Origin: Candidatus Delongbacteria bacterium
GTDB lineage: Bacteria > UBA4055
DNA: 5,091 nucleotides
Direction: 5' to 3'
Assembly (NCBI GenBank): GCA_028702975.1
Contig: JAQVNT010000137.1
Coordinates: 1-5,091, forward strand
How positions within the stretch are numbered: position 1 is the first letter of the stretch; each line of letters opens with the position of its first letter. The position numbers were made by a program, and so were the translations under genes. Shown piece by piece: positions 5,082 through 5,091 of this stretch. The notes below the pieces were generated by a model that worked only from the letters and a program-made list of their open reading frames with translations, ran no database searches and was not told the origin of the DNA.

Positions 5082-5091
5082 TACTTTTACA

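Overview
All genes in this window lie on the minus strand, so transcription runs from position 5091 toward position 1. The genes encode envelope or membrane proteins, or proteins whose role cannot be named. The window suggests a didermal, moderately A+T-rich bacterium. Two predicted lipoproteins, a signal-peptide protein with features of the DUF4412/LolA-like group, and ExbB/TolQ-like membrane proteins fit a cell with an outer membrane. Bacterial Ig-like domains, an SDS22-like leucine-rich repeat lipoprotein and a CFI-box-CTERM protein recall lineages of the FCB type (for example Cloacimonadota or Delongbacteria). That placement is inference only. Strong Shine-Dalgarno sequences (AAGGAGGT, GGGAGG) argue against a typical Bacteroidota genome.

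Layout in the direction of transcription: (1) Positions 5091 to about 4274 hold two tandem small membrane proteins resembling the conserved core of MotA/TolQ/ExbB proton-channel subunits. The first may be cut by the window edge. The pair ends at a clear rho-independent terminator nested inside a longer inverted repeat. (2) Positions 4263 to 3181 hold an A+T-rich leader and then a TPR protein ending in a CFI-box-CTERM domain. (3) Positions 3180 to 1576 hold a large predicted lipoprotein with two Ig-like domains and an exactly phased 22-residue leucine-rich repeat array. (4) Positions 1575 to 1 hold a compact run of a small lipoprotein, a methionine-rich secreted DUF4412-like protein and a 5' portion of an unrecognised secreted protein, with gaps of 20 and 3 bases. 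A candidate promoter with a Fur-like dyad precedes this run.

No RNA gene, CRISPR array, insertion sequence, toxin-antitoxin pair or defence system was recognised. No gene-free stretch exceeds 300 bases; the longest is 4144-4337. The most notable items are the pair of minimal ExbB-like paralogues, the CFI-box protein without a visible signal peptide, the methionine-cluster protein, and the nested inverted repeat at 4264-4334. The functional links between the four blocks are not evident from the sequence.
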